A DNA stretch of 64,000 nt from the NCBI GenBank assembly GCA_004557245.1, contig SFEL01000009.1, positions 43,913 to 107,912 of the forward strand, in the 5' to 3' direction. Of this stretch, positions 1-8,135 are shown in pieces. Position numbers and translations under genes: made by a program. Within the stretch, counting starts at the first letter, position 1, and every line of letters begins with the position of its first letter. This stretch comes from Clostridiales bacterium (lineage in GTDB: Bacteria; Bacillota; Clostridia; Christensenellales; CAG-138). The notes beneath the pieces are model-generated. The model made no database searches. It was not told the DNA's origin and was given only the letters and a program-made list of their open reading frames with translations.

Positions 1-198
1 CTTGCAGGCAAGGTGAAGGCAATGATACCCCGCTTCCTCATCTGCGGCGGAGTGATGGTGCTGGGCTACTTCCTCTATGAATGCATAATATACGGCGCAA
101 CTACAGCCGTGATATCCATACCCGCAAACCTCATGCAGGCCGTTGCCGGCGCGTTGCTTGGCGCCATAATAACCAAGGGAATAGATACCATCAGTTGA
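1..198 (+). CDS. ECF transporter S component, C-terminal part (gene runs off the left edge)
   Basis: The reading frame is open from base 1 to the TGA at 196-198, so only the last 65 residues are in the window. They hold a membrane segment (FLICGGVMVLGYFLYE), then a pattern typical of the end of ECF S components: a short loop with IPANLMQA followed by a glycine- and alanine-rich helix (GALLGAIITK). S components bind a vitamin or metal ion and dock onto the shared EcfAA'T module. The substrate cannot be told from this tail. The last codons and the stop (from about base 186) lie inside the left arm of an inverted-repeat element, so the natural C-terminus may have been altered by its insertion. 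Family assignment is from pattern memory and moderate. Confidence 0.6.
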   Translation, partial: LAGKVKAMIPRFLICGGVMVLGYFLYECIIYGATTAVISIPANLMQAVAGALLGAIITKGIDTIS

Positions 199-322
199 AA
201 AGAGCACACAAGCCCTAAAGGCTTGTTTTGGGACGCTCCTGCGTTCTCGTCGCTTGTATTACATCCAGTAGTACTGCGCTCCTCGGCCTTGGATCGCCGT
301 GTGTCCTTGTCAACTGATGGTA
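186..322. repeat. MITE-like element with terminal inverted repeats
   Basis: The segment is bounded by TACCATCAGTTGA (186-198) and its exact reverse complement TCAACTGATGGTA (310-322). The arms extend imperfectly to about 25 bp (to about 210 and from about 298). A third copy of the arm lies at 53782-53806. The interior is about 110 bp, codes for nothing obvious and contains a small hairpin (AAGCC-ctaaa-GGCTT, 211-225) that could end transcription of the upstream gene. I see no target-site duplication. It could be a non-autonomous transposon (MITE) or a repeated terminator-like RNA structure. Confidence 0.6.
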
Positions 323-353
323 CTGTACGTAAATAATACGGAAGGAAGCTTTA

Positions 354-1712
354 ATGGAAATACTGCTGTATATCCTGCTGACGCTCATGCTGGCCGCAGT
401 GGCGATGCTCACAGTGATGCTGGTACGCCAAAGCAAGGCCGAGGAACGAATAGTGGACAGGCTAATGGAGGAGCTGGAGGACGACCAGCGGGAGCTTCGC
501 ATGGAGCTTACGGACTCCGTGCATAAGAACGTCCGCAACTTGGGCTCGCTCATAGCGGAAAATCAGCAGTCAGCCTATCGTGCTCAGAGCGAGAGCCTGT
601 CTCAGCTCAGGCGAGTGATGGCGGACATGGGTACGAGGATAGAGCAGCGGCTCGGCACCTCCTCTATGGAAAACGAACAGAAGCTTGAGAATATCCGCGG
701 TACCGTGGAAAAGCGGCTTACTACCATACAGGAGGACAACAATAAGCGGCTGGACGAGATGCGCCAGATAGTCGATGAGAAGCTTCAGCGCACGATCAAC
801 GAGCGCATGACCCAGTCTTTCCAGATGGTAAACGATCGCCTGGAGCAGGTATATAAGGGATTGGGCGAGATGCAGAGCTTAGCCGTAGGCGTTGGCGACC
901 TGAAACGGGTGCTGTCCAATGTAAAGACCCGCGGCATACTGGGCGAGATACAGCTGGGAGCCATACTTGCGGAAATGCTCGCTCCGGAGCAGTATGAGGA
1001 AAACGTAATAACCTCTCCCAAGGGGAAAGAGCGAGTGGAATTCGCAATAAAGATACCCGGGGATGACGATGGCTTTGCCCTGCTGCCCATAGACTCAAAA
1101 TTTCCTGTCGACGCGTACAACGACCTTATGGACGCTTACGACAGCGCGGATCCGGCAAGGGTAGCTGTCGCCGGCGAGACGCTTAAGGCGAGGATACGCG
1201 GATTTGCCAAGGATATACGGGATAAATACATCGACCCGCCCTACACTACGGACTTCGGCATAATGTTCCTGCCAACAGAGGGGCTCTACGCAGAAGCGGT
1301 GAAGCTGGGTTTGGTTGAAAAGCTGCAAAGGGATTACCGCATAAGCATAGCGGGACCCAGCATAATGGCGGCGCTGCTCAACAGCCTGCAAATGGGCTTC
1401 CGCAGCGTGGCCATACAGAAGCGCAGCAGCGAGGTCTGGAAGGTGCTTTCTGCTGTCAAGACCGAGTTCAACCGCTTTGAGGAGGTGCTGACGCACACCC
1501 AGAAGCAGCTCATAAAGGCCAACGACGACCTGGATAAGCTCATAGGAGTCAGGACACGTAGGATAAAGTCCAGCCTCAGGAAGGTGACGGAGATGCCGGA
1601 GGCCGAGGTGCGGCTGTATATACCGATGAACGAGGACGACGTATACGCAGACACGTCCGCTTACGATGACGACAAGGGCGGCGACAGCCCAAATGATAAT
1701 GAGGAGGAATAA
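354..1712 (+). CDS. rmuC: DNA recombination protein RmuC
   Basis: 452 residues. The N-terminus is a single membrane helix (about 1-22), followed by a long charged coiled coil (about 25-180). The RmuC domain, a PD-(D/E)XK nuclease-like fold, follows at about 180-400. Recognisable family blocks are TRGILGEIQL, LPIDSKFPVDAY, KYIDPPYTTDF and FLPTEGLYAEA. RmuC limits DNA inversions and rearrangements at repeats; in E. coli it is a membrane-anchored coiled-coil protein. The last about 50 residues are acidic and probably disordered. The start has GGAAG upstream (341-345 region). deoD starts 2 bases after the stop, so the two are cotranscribed. Confidence 0.93.
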   Translation: MEILLYILLTLMLAAVAMLTVMLVRQSKAEERIVDRLMEELEDDQRELRMELTDSVHKNVRNLGSLIAENQQSAYRAQSESLSQLRRVMADMGTRIEQRLGTSSMENEQKLENIRGTVEKRLTTIQEDNNKRLDEMRQIVDEKLQRTINERMTQSFQMVNDRLEQVYKGLGEMQSLAVGVGDLKRVLSNVKTRGILGEIQLGAILAEMLAPEQYEENVITSPKGKERVEFAIKIPGDDDGFALLPIDSKFPVDAYNDLMDAYDSADPARVAVAGETLKARIRGFAKDIRDKYIDPPYTTDFGIMFLPTEGLYAEAVKLGLVEKLQRDYRISIAGPSIMAALLNSLQMGFRSVAIQKRSSEVWKVLSAVKTEFNRFEEVLTHTQKQLIKANDDLDKLIGVRTRRIKSSLRKVTEMPEAEVRLYIPMNEDDVYADTSAYDDDKGGDSPNDNEEE

Positions 1713-1714
1713 CG

Positions 1715-2413
1715 ATGAGCACACCACACATCAACGCAAAGCCTGAAGATTTCGCAAAAACGGTACTTATGCCCGGCGATCCGCTGCGTTCCAGATTTAT
1801 CGCTGAGAACTTTCTTGAGAACCCTGTTCTTGTGAATAACGTCCGCGGCGTGCAGGGCTATACCGGCACCTATAAGGGCAAGAGGGTCAGCGTGATGGCC
1901 AGCGGCATGGGCATGCCTTCCATGGGCATCTACTCATACGAGCTGTTCAACTTCTTCGGCGCGGAAAACATAATACGTATAGGTTCCGCCGGCGCTATAC
2001 ACAAGGATATACCCCTTCGCAGCATAGTCATAGGCATGGGCGCCTGCTACAATACTGTTTATGCCGATCAGTTCCAGCTCCCCGGCCATTTTACTCCCAT
2101 TGCAAGCTTTGACCTGCTCCGTAGGGCGGTTGATACTGCCGAGGCAATGAATGTCGACTACCGCGTAGGCAATCTGCTTTCCAACGACCTGTTCTATGAT
2201 GACGGCAGCCGCACTCTGGAGTGGCAGAAGCTGGGCGTACTGGCAGTAGAAATGGAAGCTGCGGCGCTGTATATGAATGCCGCCCGCGCCGGCAAGAACG
2301 CATTGGCCATCTGCACCATATCCGACAATATAGTCACCGGCGAGGAATGCACGGCGGAGGAACGCCAGAATACCTTCACCAAGATGATGGAATTGGCGCT
2401 TACCATAGCGTAG
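1715..2413 (+). CDS. deoD: Purine nucleoside phosphorylase, DeoD type
   Basis: 232 residues, normal for hexameric bacterial PNP. It cleaves purine (deoxy)ribonucleosides with phosphate to free base and (deoxy)ribose-1-phosphate. Visible motifs: MPGDPLRSR near the N-terminus (phosphate binding), SGMGMPS, RIGSAGA (phosphate loop), VEMEAAALY (nucleoside binding, Glu-Met-Glu) and SDNIVTGE containing the catalytic Asp. GAGGAGG-like Shine-Dalgarno bases lie inside the end of rmuC (about 1698-1708). The tight spacing to rmuC implies one transcript. A nucleoside-type ABC importer lies 4 kb downstream but is a separate unit. Confidence 0.95.
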   Translation: MSTPHINAKPEDFAKTVLMPGDPLRSRFIAENFLENPVLVNNVRGVQGYTGTYKGKRVSVMASGMGMPSMGIYSYELFNFFGAENIIRIGSAGAIHKDIPLRSIVIGMGACYNTVYADQFQLPGHFTPIASFDLLRRAVDTAEAMNVDYRVGNLLSNDLFYDDGSRTLEWQKLGVLAVEMEAAALYMNAARAGKNALAICTISDNIVTGEECTAEERQNTFTKMMELALTIA

Positions 2414-2502
2414 CGGCAAAAAAATTTTTGATTTCCAACAAAAAATTTGTTGAACCCACTTTACTTATGTTAAAAAAAACGCTAAACTATAGGTGTATAG
2501 GT

Positions 2503-2531
2503 AAGCTGCTAATTAATAAATAGTGTATAAT
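2503..2531 (+). promoter_or_regulatory. Possible sigma-A promoter for the PLP enzyme gene
   Basis: A consensus -10 hexamer TATAAT lies at 2526-2531, about 60 bases before the chosen start. The -35 position (2503-2508, AAGCTG) is poor. The 2414-2589 gap is AT-rich and also holds a small hairpin (CAACAAAAAATTTGTTG, about 2438-2454) just after deoD. Confidence 0.35.
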
Positions 2532-2589
2532 AAACAATTGACCACTAACTGCTTCACAGCAGAACAATATCAATCCAATGAGGTGTAAA

Positions 2590-4062
2590 ATGATCAATCT
2601 CGAAAAGAACAACGAAAAGCTCCAGCACAACATTCAGGTCGCGCGCGAGCACAAGATCGTACTCCCCACCTTCGCCCAGATGAAGAATCCTGATCTGGTT
2701 CCTGAGAAGATAAAGGAAGGCCTTAAGAAAGTAGGCCTGTGGGACGTAGATCCTCTGAACCTGTTCCGCATCACCTGGCATAACGAGCCCACCATGCAGG
2801 GCGGCACCTATGGCGGCGTAAACTTCCTGGAGATTCCCTCCAGCCTGTCCGGCGTAAAGGCCAAGATCATCATCATGATCGGCAAGTGGTTCCCCACCGG
2901 CTGCCATAAGGTCGGCGCTTCCTATGGCTGTCTGGTACCACGCCTTGTAACCGGACAGTTCGATGCTACCTACAATAAGGCTGTTTGGCCCTCCACCGGC
3001 AACTACTGCCGCGGCGGCGCTTTCAACTCCAAGCTCCTTTCCTGCGACAGCATAGCCATACTGCCCGCCGAAATGAGCAAGGAACGCTTTGACTGGCTCT
3101 CCAAGATCGCCGGCGAAGTCATTGCCACCCCCGGCTGCGAGTCCAACGTAAAGGAAATCTTCGATAAGACCTGGGAACTCCGTAACACCCGTGACGACGT
3201 GATCATATTCAACCAGTTCGAAGAGATGGGCAACTGCGTATGGCATTATCAGGTGACAGGCAATGCCATAGCCGAGGCCTATGAGTCCATAAAGACCCCC
3301 ACCAGCCGCTTTGCGGGCGCCTGCTTCACATCCGGTTCAGCAGGCACCATGAGCGCGGGCGATCTGCTCAAGGAGAAGTATCCCTACTCCAAGCTGGCAG
3401 TAGGCGAGGCTCTCCAGTGCCCCACTCTGCTTGAGAACGGCTTCGGCGGCCACCGCATAGAAGGCATAGGCGACAAGCATGTGCCTTGGATCCACAATGT
3501 ACGCAACACCGACATGGTCATCGCCATAGACGACGAGGACTCCCAGAACCTGCTCCGCCTCTTCAACTGCGAAGAAGGCAAGAAGTACCTGAAGGAAGTA
3601 GTGGGCGTACCTGCCGAGACCGTAGAAAAGCTGAGCTTGCTCGGTATTTCCGGTATCGCTAACATGCTGTGCTGCATCAAGTTCGCCAAGTACTATGAGC
3701 TGACCGAGGACGATGTAGTAGCTACTGTAGCTACCGACTCCGCCATCATGTACACCAGCCGTATCGACGAGCTCAACGAGCAGCAGGGCGCATACGACAT
3801 GCTCACCGCTGCACGCGACTACAGCGAGCATCTCCACGGCGTGCGTACCGACAGCATGCTGGAGCTGTCCTATCAGGACCGCAAGCGCATACACAACCTC
3901 AAGTACTATACTTGGGTTGAGCAGCAGGGCAAGACCTACGAGGAGATTAACCAGCAGTGGTACGATACCCATTACTGGACCGACATGCATGCTCAGGCCG
4001 ACGAGCTGGATAAACTCATCAACGAGTTCAACGATGCTACCGGCGTATTGGCTAATATGTAA
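2590..4062 (+). CDS. PLP-dependent fold-type II enzyme of unknown substrate
   Basis: 490 residues from the ATG at 2590, chosen because GAGGTG (2580-2585) sits just ahead of it; an ATG at 2578 overlaps that site. The protein belongs to the tryptophan-synthase-beta superfamily, usually annotated as a pyridoxal-phosphate-dependent protein of the cysteine synthase family. The block GKWFPTGCHKVGASYG (about 98-113) carries the likely Schiff-base lysine (K107), and TSGSAGTM looks like the phosphate-binding glycine loop. It is longer than cysteine synthase (about 310) and has no zinc ribbon, unlike the threonine synthase 1.2 kb downstream. A beta subunit of an amino-acid thiolase (OrtB-like) was considered, but no small partner gene is adjacent. 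Substrate unknown. Confidence 0.75.
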   Translation: MINLEKNNEKLQHNIQVAREHKIVLPTFAQMKNPDLVPEKIKEGLKKVGLWDVDPLNLFRITWHNEPTMQGGTYGGVNFLEIPSSLSGVKAKIIIMIGKWFPTGCHKVGASYGCLVPRLVTGQFDATYNKAVWPSTGNYCRGGAFNSKLLSCDSIAILPAEMSKERFDWLSKIAGEVIATPGCESNVKEIFDKTWELRNTRDDVIIFNQFEEMGNCVWHYQVTGNAIAEAYESIKTPTSRFAGACFTSGSAGTMSAGDLLKEKYPYSKLAVGEALQCPTLLENGFGGHRIEGIGDKHVPWIHNVRNTDMVIAIDDEDSQNLLRLFNCEEGKKYLKEVVGVPAETVEKLSLLGISGIANMLCCIKFAKYYELTEDDVVATVATDSAIMYTSRIDELNEQQGAYDMLTAARDYSEHLHGVRTDSMLELSYQDRKRIHNLKYYTWVEQQGKTYEEINQQWYDTHYWTDMHAQADELDKLINEFNDATGVLANM

Positions 4063-4087
4063 TAAAGTAATTCCACCGAATAGCAAA

Positions 4088-4122
4088 ATATCCGGCGGGC
4101 TTCCGCCCGCCGGATATACTCT
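4088..4122. terminator. Bidirectional intrinsic terminator
   Basis: A perfect 13-bp stem (4088-4100 with 4105-4117) and a TTCC loop lie between the convergent PLP enzyme gene and the E2-like gene. It is followed by a T-rich stretch on the plus strand and preceded by CAAAA, which serves the minus strand. Confidence 0.85.
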
Positions 4123-4145
4123 TTAAGATTTGATCCGAGCCGGAT

Positions 4146-5048
4146 TTACTTTTTGATTTTGAGTTTTCTTGCGGGTACGCCGTCATCGATGGGTATTTCC
4201 GCAGGCGGAGTCATGAGCAGCTCGGGATTGTTCAGCAGCCGCCTGAGCACCTTCATTGAATCTGCATAGTACTTGCCGTCGCAGATCCTTTCGTCGGTAA
4301 CGAACCTGAGTCCTACAAAGCGCTTCTCCACCCGTTCCCCTTCCTTTGATACGGTGCCGTATTTGTATTTATTGCCCATAGCGACGAATACGGAGCAGGT
4401 TCCGAACTCGTAAAGGTGATGGTAAATGGGGCCGATGCCCACGGAGCCTACATTGGTAAGGAATGCGCTGCAATGGAAGGGACTGACGTCGGCAACGGCT
4501 TTGGGCATAAGGCCTATGTTGTCAAGCCACCTGAGGCTGCCTATAACGAACCTTAAAATAAAAGCAGGAATATAGCCCAAAACATCTGCAAACCTGTCCA
4601 TATTGTTGCTGGCGCTGTCGTCGATGTTCTCGTTGACTATGGCGTTCATAGTGTTCATGACGTCGGTAAGAGTGGCGGTAGGCTCAAATTCGGGCTTTAC
4701 GTTGGTTTCCACGTTGCTGTGCTTGCGCTTTATCATCAAAGCAATGTCAATGTGGTTGCGTGCGTATATCTTGTTCCACATGACGAAGCGGTTGAGATAG
4801 GGCCGCGTGGCTATCATCCGTACCATGGCCGCGATTATCACGTGCATGAAGGCAAGGCCGGGCATGTCCTCCCGGTGATCGCGAATGAAGCGCTCGATGT
4901 TCTCTATGGGGATATTCTCTTCAAATAAGTTCTGAGCGTCGAGGCGGGTGCGCATTACGAATGGAATGACGTTGTAAACGGCATCCACGTGTCTTACACG
5001 CCAGCCGTCATAGCGGTCGCCAAAGCCTTTTTTGAAAGTATCCTGCAT
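4146..5048 (-). CDS. Standalone 2-oxoacid dehydrogenase E2-like acyltransferase, catalytic His replaced
   Basis: 300 residues matching only the chloramphenicol-acetyltransferase-like catalytic domain of E2 enzymes; there is no lipoyl or subunit-binding domain. The C-terminal block FVTDERICDGKYYAD (250-263) corresponds to the DHRxxDG active-site motif, but Glu253 stands where the catalytic His belongs. Asp257 and Gly258 are kept. The core also shows the usual NVGSVGIGP and FVAMG segments. No E1 or E3 genes are nearby, so this is not part of a normal dehydrogenase complex. It may be an acyltransferase with altered chemistry or a binding or regulatory protein. Same-strand neighbours are absent; it is convergent with the PLP enzyme gene. 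Confidence 0.75.
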   Translation of the reverse strand: MQDTFKKGFGDRYDGWRVRHVDAVYNVIPFVMRTRLDAQNLFEENIPIENIERFIRDHREDMPGLAFMHVIIAAMVRMIATRPYLNRFVMWNKIYARNHIDIALMIKRKHSNVETNVKPEFEPTATLTDVMNTMNAIVNENIDDSASNNMDRFADVLGYIPAFILRFVIGSLRWLDNIGLMPKAVADVSPFHCSAFLTNVGSVGIGPIYHHLYEFGTCSVFVAMGNKYKYGTVSKEGERVEKRFVGLRFVTDERICDGKYYADSMKVLRRLLNNPELLMTPPAEIPIDDGVPARKLKIKK

Positions 5049-5110
5049 TTAGTGCCTCCTGTGTAAGTCCGGTATTTTAAAGCGAAGTAGTATGCTTGCA
5101 GATTTAAAAT

Positions 5111-5140
5111 ATTGTAACACATCTACTCCGCCGCAAACAA
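5111..5140 (-). promoter_or_regulatory. Putative minus-strand promoter for the E2-like gene
   Basis: On the minus strand TACAAT (plus 5111-5116) lies 18 bases after TTGTTT (plus 5135-5140). It is placed about 65 bases ahead of the gene start at 5048. The -35 is weak. Confidence 0.4.
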
Positions 5141-5146
5141 TAAGCT

Positions 5147-5175
5147 TTGAAAATTTGAAAGATTTTATATAGAAT
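5147..5175 (+). promoter_or_regulatory. Sigma-A promoter for the threonine synthase gene
   Basis: TTGAAA (5147-5152), 17-base spacer, TAGAAT (5170-5175). It precedes the AAGGAG site (5211-5216) and the ATG at 5227, giving a 5' leader of about 45 bases. It is back to back with the minus-strand promoter of the E2-like gene. Confidence 0.6.
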
Positions 5176-5226
5176 AAACAACGAAACAGTAGCATACGCA
5201 ATATCTCAAAAAGGAGCAAAACCAGA

Positions 5227-6459
5227 ATGAAGCATATTTTAGGCTATCGCTGCACGATCTGTGGCAAGGAGTTCCCCTATACCGAGCTTATGACCTGCCC
5301 GGACTGCGGCGAAAAGGGCATACTTGACATAGTATTCGATTATGACTACATCAAGAAGAACACCCTCTCCCGCGAAAAGCTGGCAAACTGCCGGGACAAC
5401 AGCATGTGGCGCTACAAGGCCCTCATGCCCCTGGAGGACAGGGACTTCACTCCCTTCCTGAGGGTAGGCTGGACCCCCCTGTACAAGTCCAACAGGCTGG
5501 GTGACGAGCTGGGCCTCAAGACACTCTACATAAAGGACGACGGCCTTAATCCTACTGCCTCCCTCAAGGACAGGGCAAGCGGCGTTGCCGTAGCCAAGGC
5601 GGTAGAGCTGGGATATGATACCATCGCCTGCTCCTCAACCGGCAATGCGGCTTCCTCCTGTGCGGGCAATGCGGCGCGCATGGGTCTCAAGACTGTAATA
5701 TTTGTACCCAGCCGCGCCCCCGAAGGCAAGCTTGCACAGCTGCTTATATTCGGCGCAAAGGTAGTCTCAGTACTGGGCGACTATAAGGATACCTTCGATC
5801 TTTCCAAGGCCGCTATAGAAAAATACGGCTGGTATAACCGCAACGCCGGCATCAACCCCATACTTACTGAAGGCAAAAAGACCGTAGCCCTTGAGATAGC
5901 CGAGCAGCTCAACTGGCAGCCTACCGACTGGGTTGCCTGCTCCGTAGGCGACGGCTGCACCATCGGCGGCGTGTACAATGGCTTCCATGATCTGTACGAG
6001 CTGGGATTTATAGACCGCATCCCCAAGATACTCGGCGTACAGTCTACCGGCTGCTGCCCCTTTGTAGATGCAGCACGCGAGGGCAGAGACCTTATCCCCG
6101 CCGAAGAGAATACAATCGCAGACTCCATTGCAGTTGGAGTGCCCCGCAACCCCAGGAAGGCGCTCCGCGCAGTATCCGCTTCTAACGGCACATGGATAGC
6201 GGTGACCGACGAGCAGATACTGGACACCATGCGGGTGCTGGGACGCACCGAGGGCGTATTCGGCGAGCCTGCAGGCGTGACCGCTACGGCGGGCGTAAGG
6301 CAGGCCGTAGCCGACGGCGTGATAAAGTCCAACGAAACAGTTACCGTCATAAGCACCGGCAGCGGGCTTAAGGACGTAAAAAACGCACTTAAGGCGGCGG
6401 GAAAGCCCACACTGTGCGAGCCCTCCCTTGAAGCCCTGGAGAAGAGCGGCATACTGTAG
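5227..6459 (+). CDS. thrC: Threonine synthase (zinc-ribbon, short form)
   Basis: 410 residues. It converts O-phosphohomoserine to threonine with PLP. An N-terminal zinc ribbon is visible: Cys9/Cys12 and Cys24/Cys27. The PLP lysine is K114 in PTASLKDRASG, followed by the STGNAASS substrate loop and a glycine-rich SVGDGCTIGG phosphate loop. The C-terminal STGSGLKD motif is typical. This is the archaeal/plant-type synthase. A second, long-form threonine synthase lies at 29482-30966, so the window encodes two classes of the same activity. Members of this family can also act on related substrates, so one of the two may have a different role. Confidence 0.85.
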   Translation: MKHILGYRCTICGKEFPYTELMTCPDCGEKGILDIVFDYDYIKKNTLSREKLANCRDNSMWRYKALMPLEDRDFTPFLRVGWTPLYKSNRLGDELGLKTLYIKDDGLNPTASLKDRASGVAVAKAVELGYDTIACSSTGNAASSCAGNAARMGLKTVIFVPSRAPEGKLAQLLIFGAKVVSVLGDYKDTFDLSKAAIEKYGWYNRNAGINPILTEGKKTVALEIAEQLNWQPTDWVACSVGDGCTIGGVYNGFHDLYELGFIDRIPKILGVQSTGCCPFVDAAREGRDLIPAEENTIADSIAVGVPRNPRKALRAVSASNGTWIAVTDEQILDTMRVLGRTEGVFGEPAGVTATAGVRQAVADGVIKSNETVTVISTGSGLKDVKNALKAAGKPTLCEPSLEALEKSGIL

Positions 6460-6520
6460 TCTTATAATAATACACGGATATGTTATAAATAATATTAAGT
6501 CTACAACAATATTCAGGTTA

Positions 6521-6550
6521 TTGACATTGGGACAATGTTGTTAGAAAATA
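6521..6550 (+). promoter_or_regulatory. Possible promoter of the BMP-type ABC operon
   Basis: A consensus -35 TTGACA (6521-6526) is followed after 17 bases by a poor -10 (GAAAAT, 6544-6549). Downstream, a GC-rich hairpin (AGCCTGC-tataa-GGCGGGCT, about 6583-6602) occupies the leader before the AAGGAGG site (6624-6630). Confidence 0.35.
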
Positions 6551-6640
6551 TATCTGTGATAACTTTTGCATCCCGGTTGCAAGCCTGCTATAAGGCGGGC
6601 TTAAACATAAAGCAACAAATAATAAGGAGGATTAACCTAA

Positions 6641-7912
6641 ATGAAGAAACTCGTAGCTGTCATTTTGACTCTCGTGTTGGCTCTGAGCGTAGCAGCCTGC
6701 GCTGCCCCCGCTACTGAAGAACCCGCTACCACTGAGGGCACTGAGGCTCCTGCCACTACCGAAGGCACCGAGGCTCCCGCTGAGGGCACTGAGGCCCCCG
6801 CCATCAAGGTCGGTTTCATCATGCTTCACGATGAAAACTCCACCTATGACCTTAACTTCATCAATGCCGCTAAGGAAGCTTGCGCTACCCTGGGCATTCC
6901 CGAATCCAACTATGTGATCAAGACCAACGTTCCCGAGGGTCAGGAGTGCTACAATACCGCTGCTGAGCTTGCTGACGCTGGCTGCAACATCATCTTCGCT
7001 GACAGCTTCGGTCATGAAGACTACATGATCCAGGCCGCCAAGGAGTTCCCCGATGTACAGTTCTGCCATGCTACCGGCACTAAGGCACACACCGAAGGCC
7101 TTGCAAACTATCACAACGCCTTCGCCGCTATCTATGAGGGACGCTTCCTCGCCGGTATCGCTGCCGGTATGAAGCTGAACGCCATGATCGAGGCCGGTGA
7201 GTTCAAGGCCGAGGAAGCCAAGATCGGCTATGTCGGCGCCTTCACCTATGCCGAGGTTATCTCCGGCTACACCTCCTTCTTCCTCGGCGCACGCTCCGTA
7301 TGCCCCACCGCTACCATGGAAGTAACCTTCACCGGTTCCTGGTACGATGAGACCGCCGAAAAGGAAGGCGCTCAGAAGCTGATACAGAACGGCTGCAAGC
7401 TGATCAGCCAGCATGCTGACTCCATGGGTGCTCCTACCGCCTGTGAGACCGCCGGCGTTCCCGACGTTTCCTACAACGGTTCCACTCAGGATGCCTGCCC
7501 CAACACCTATATCATCTCTTCCCGCATCGACTGGGCTCCCTACTATGAGTATGCCATCACTGCCTGCATGAACGGCGAGGCTATCGATGCCGACTGGACC
7601 GGCACTCTTGCTACCGGCTCCGTAAAGCTGACCGACCTCAACACCAACGTTGCCGCTCCCGGCACTCAGGAAGCTATCGATGCCGCCATCGCCAAGCTGG
7701 AGAACGGCGAACTGAAGGTATTTGATACCGCCACCTTCACCGTAGAGGGCAAGACTCTTGATTCCTGCATGGCTGACGTGGACACTGACGCTGATTACAC
7801 TCCCGATACCGAAGTTATCGAGAACGGCGCCTTCATGGAGTCCAAGTTCCGCTCTGCTCCTTACTTCCAGCTCAACATCGACGGCATCACTCTGCTGGAT
7901 CAGAAGTTCTAA
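6641..7912 (+). CDS. BMP-family (nucleoside-type) ABC transporter substrate-binding lipoprotein
   Basis: 423 residues. A signal peptide ends in the lipobox SVAAC (Cys20), so the mature protein is lipid-anchored outside the membrane. It is followed by a 30-residue low-complexity linker built of TEGTEAP-like repeats. The binding domain starts near 50 (KVGFIMLHDE) and shows BMP features: a Rossmann-like periplasmic-binding fold with KIGYVGAF and the C-terminal DWAPYY region. BMP/PnrA proteins bind purine nucleosides or related compounds. It heads a four-gene operon (binding protein, double ATPase, two permeases) like Bacillus subtilis nupNOPQ. A terminator after it probably makes it the most abundant product. 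Confidence 0.9.
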   Translation: MKKLVAVILTLVLALSVAACAAPATEEPATTEGTEAPATTEGTEAPAEGTEAPAIKVGFIMLHDENSTYDLNFINAAKEACATLGIPESNYVIKTNVPEGQECYNTAAELADAGCNIIFADSFGHEDYMIQAAKEFPDVQFCHATGTKAHTEGLANYHNAFAAIYEGRFLAGIAAGMKLNAMIEAGEFKAEEAKIGYVGAFTYAEVISGYTSFFLGARSVCPTATMEVTFTGSWYDETAEKEGAQKLIQNGCKLISQHADSMGAPTACETAGVPDVSYNGSTQDACPNTYIISSRIDWAPYYEYAITACMNGEAIDADWTGTLATGSVKLTDLNTNVAAPGTQEAIDAAIAKLENGELKVFDTATFTVEGKTLDSCMADVDTDADYTPDTEVIENGAFMESKFRSAPYFQLNIDGITLLDQKF

Positions 7913-7924
7913 AGACTGCTATAA

Positions 7925-7958
7925 AAACGTGCTGCCTTCGGGCAGCCCGTTTTTTTAT
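7925..7958 (+). terminator. Intrinsic terminator after the binding-protein gene
   Basis: Stem GCTGCC-ttcg-GGCAGC (7931-7946) with flanking A and T tracts (AAAAACG / CGTTTTTTT). It lies between the first and second genes of the importer operon, so partial read-through would feed the membrane genes. Confidence 0.8.
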
Positions 7959-8135
7959 TAAAAGTGAACTGTATACGGCGCCGGCTGCAATTAATTATGC
8001 CGGCCGGCGCTGTTGCCTAAATTACCTAAATCATTTTGGTTTACAAACAAAATTTGTTATGATAATATAAAATCAAACAAATCAAAATTCGGGAAGAATT
8101 TCTGAGATTCCTTCCATAAAGAAAGGGTGACCGCC

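Noticed and set aside
2578..2589. Start of the PLP enzyme at ATG 2578
   Set aside because: This ATG overlaps the GAGGTG ribosome site that serves ATG 2590.
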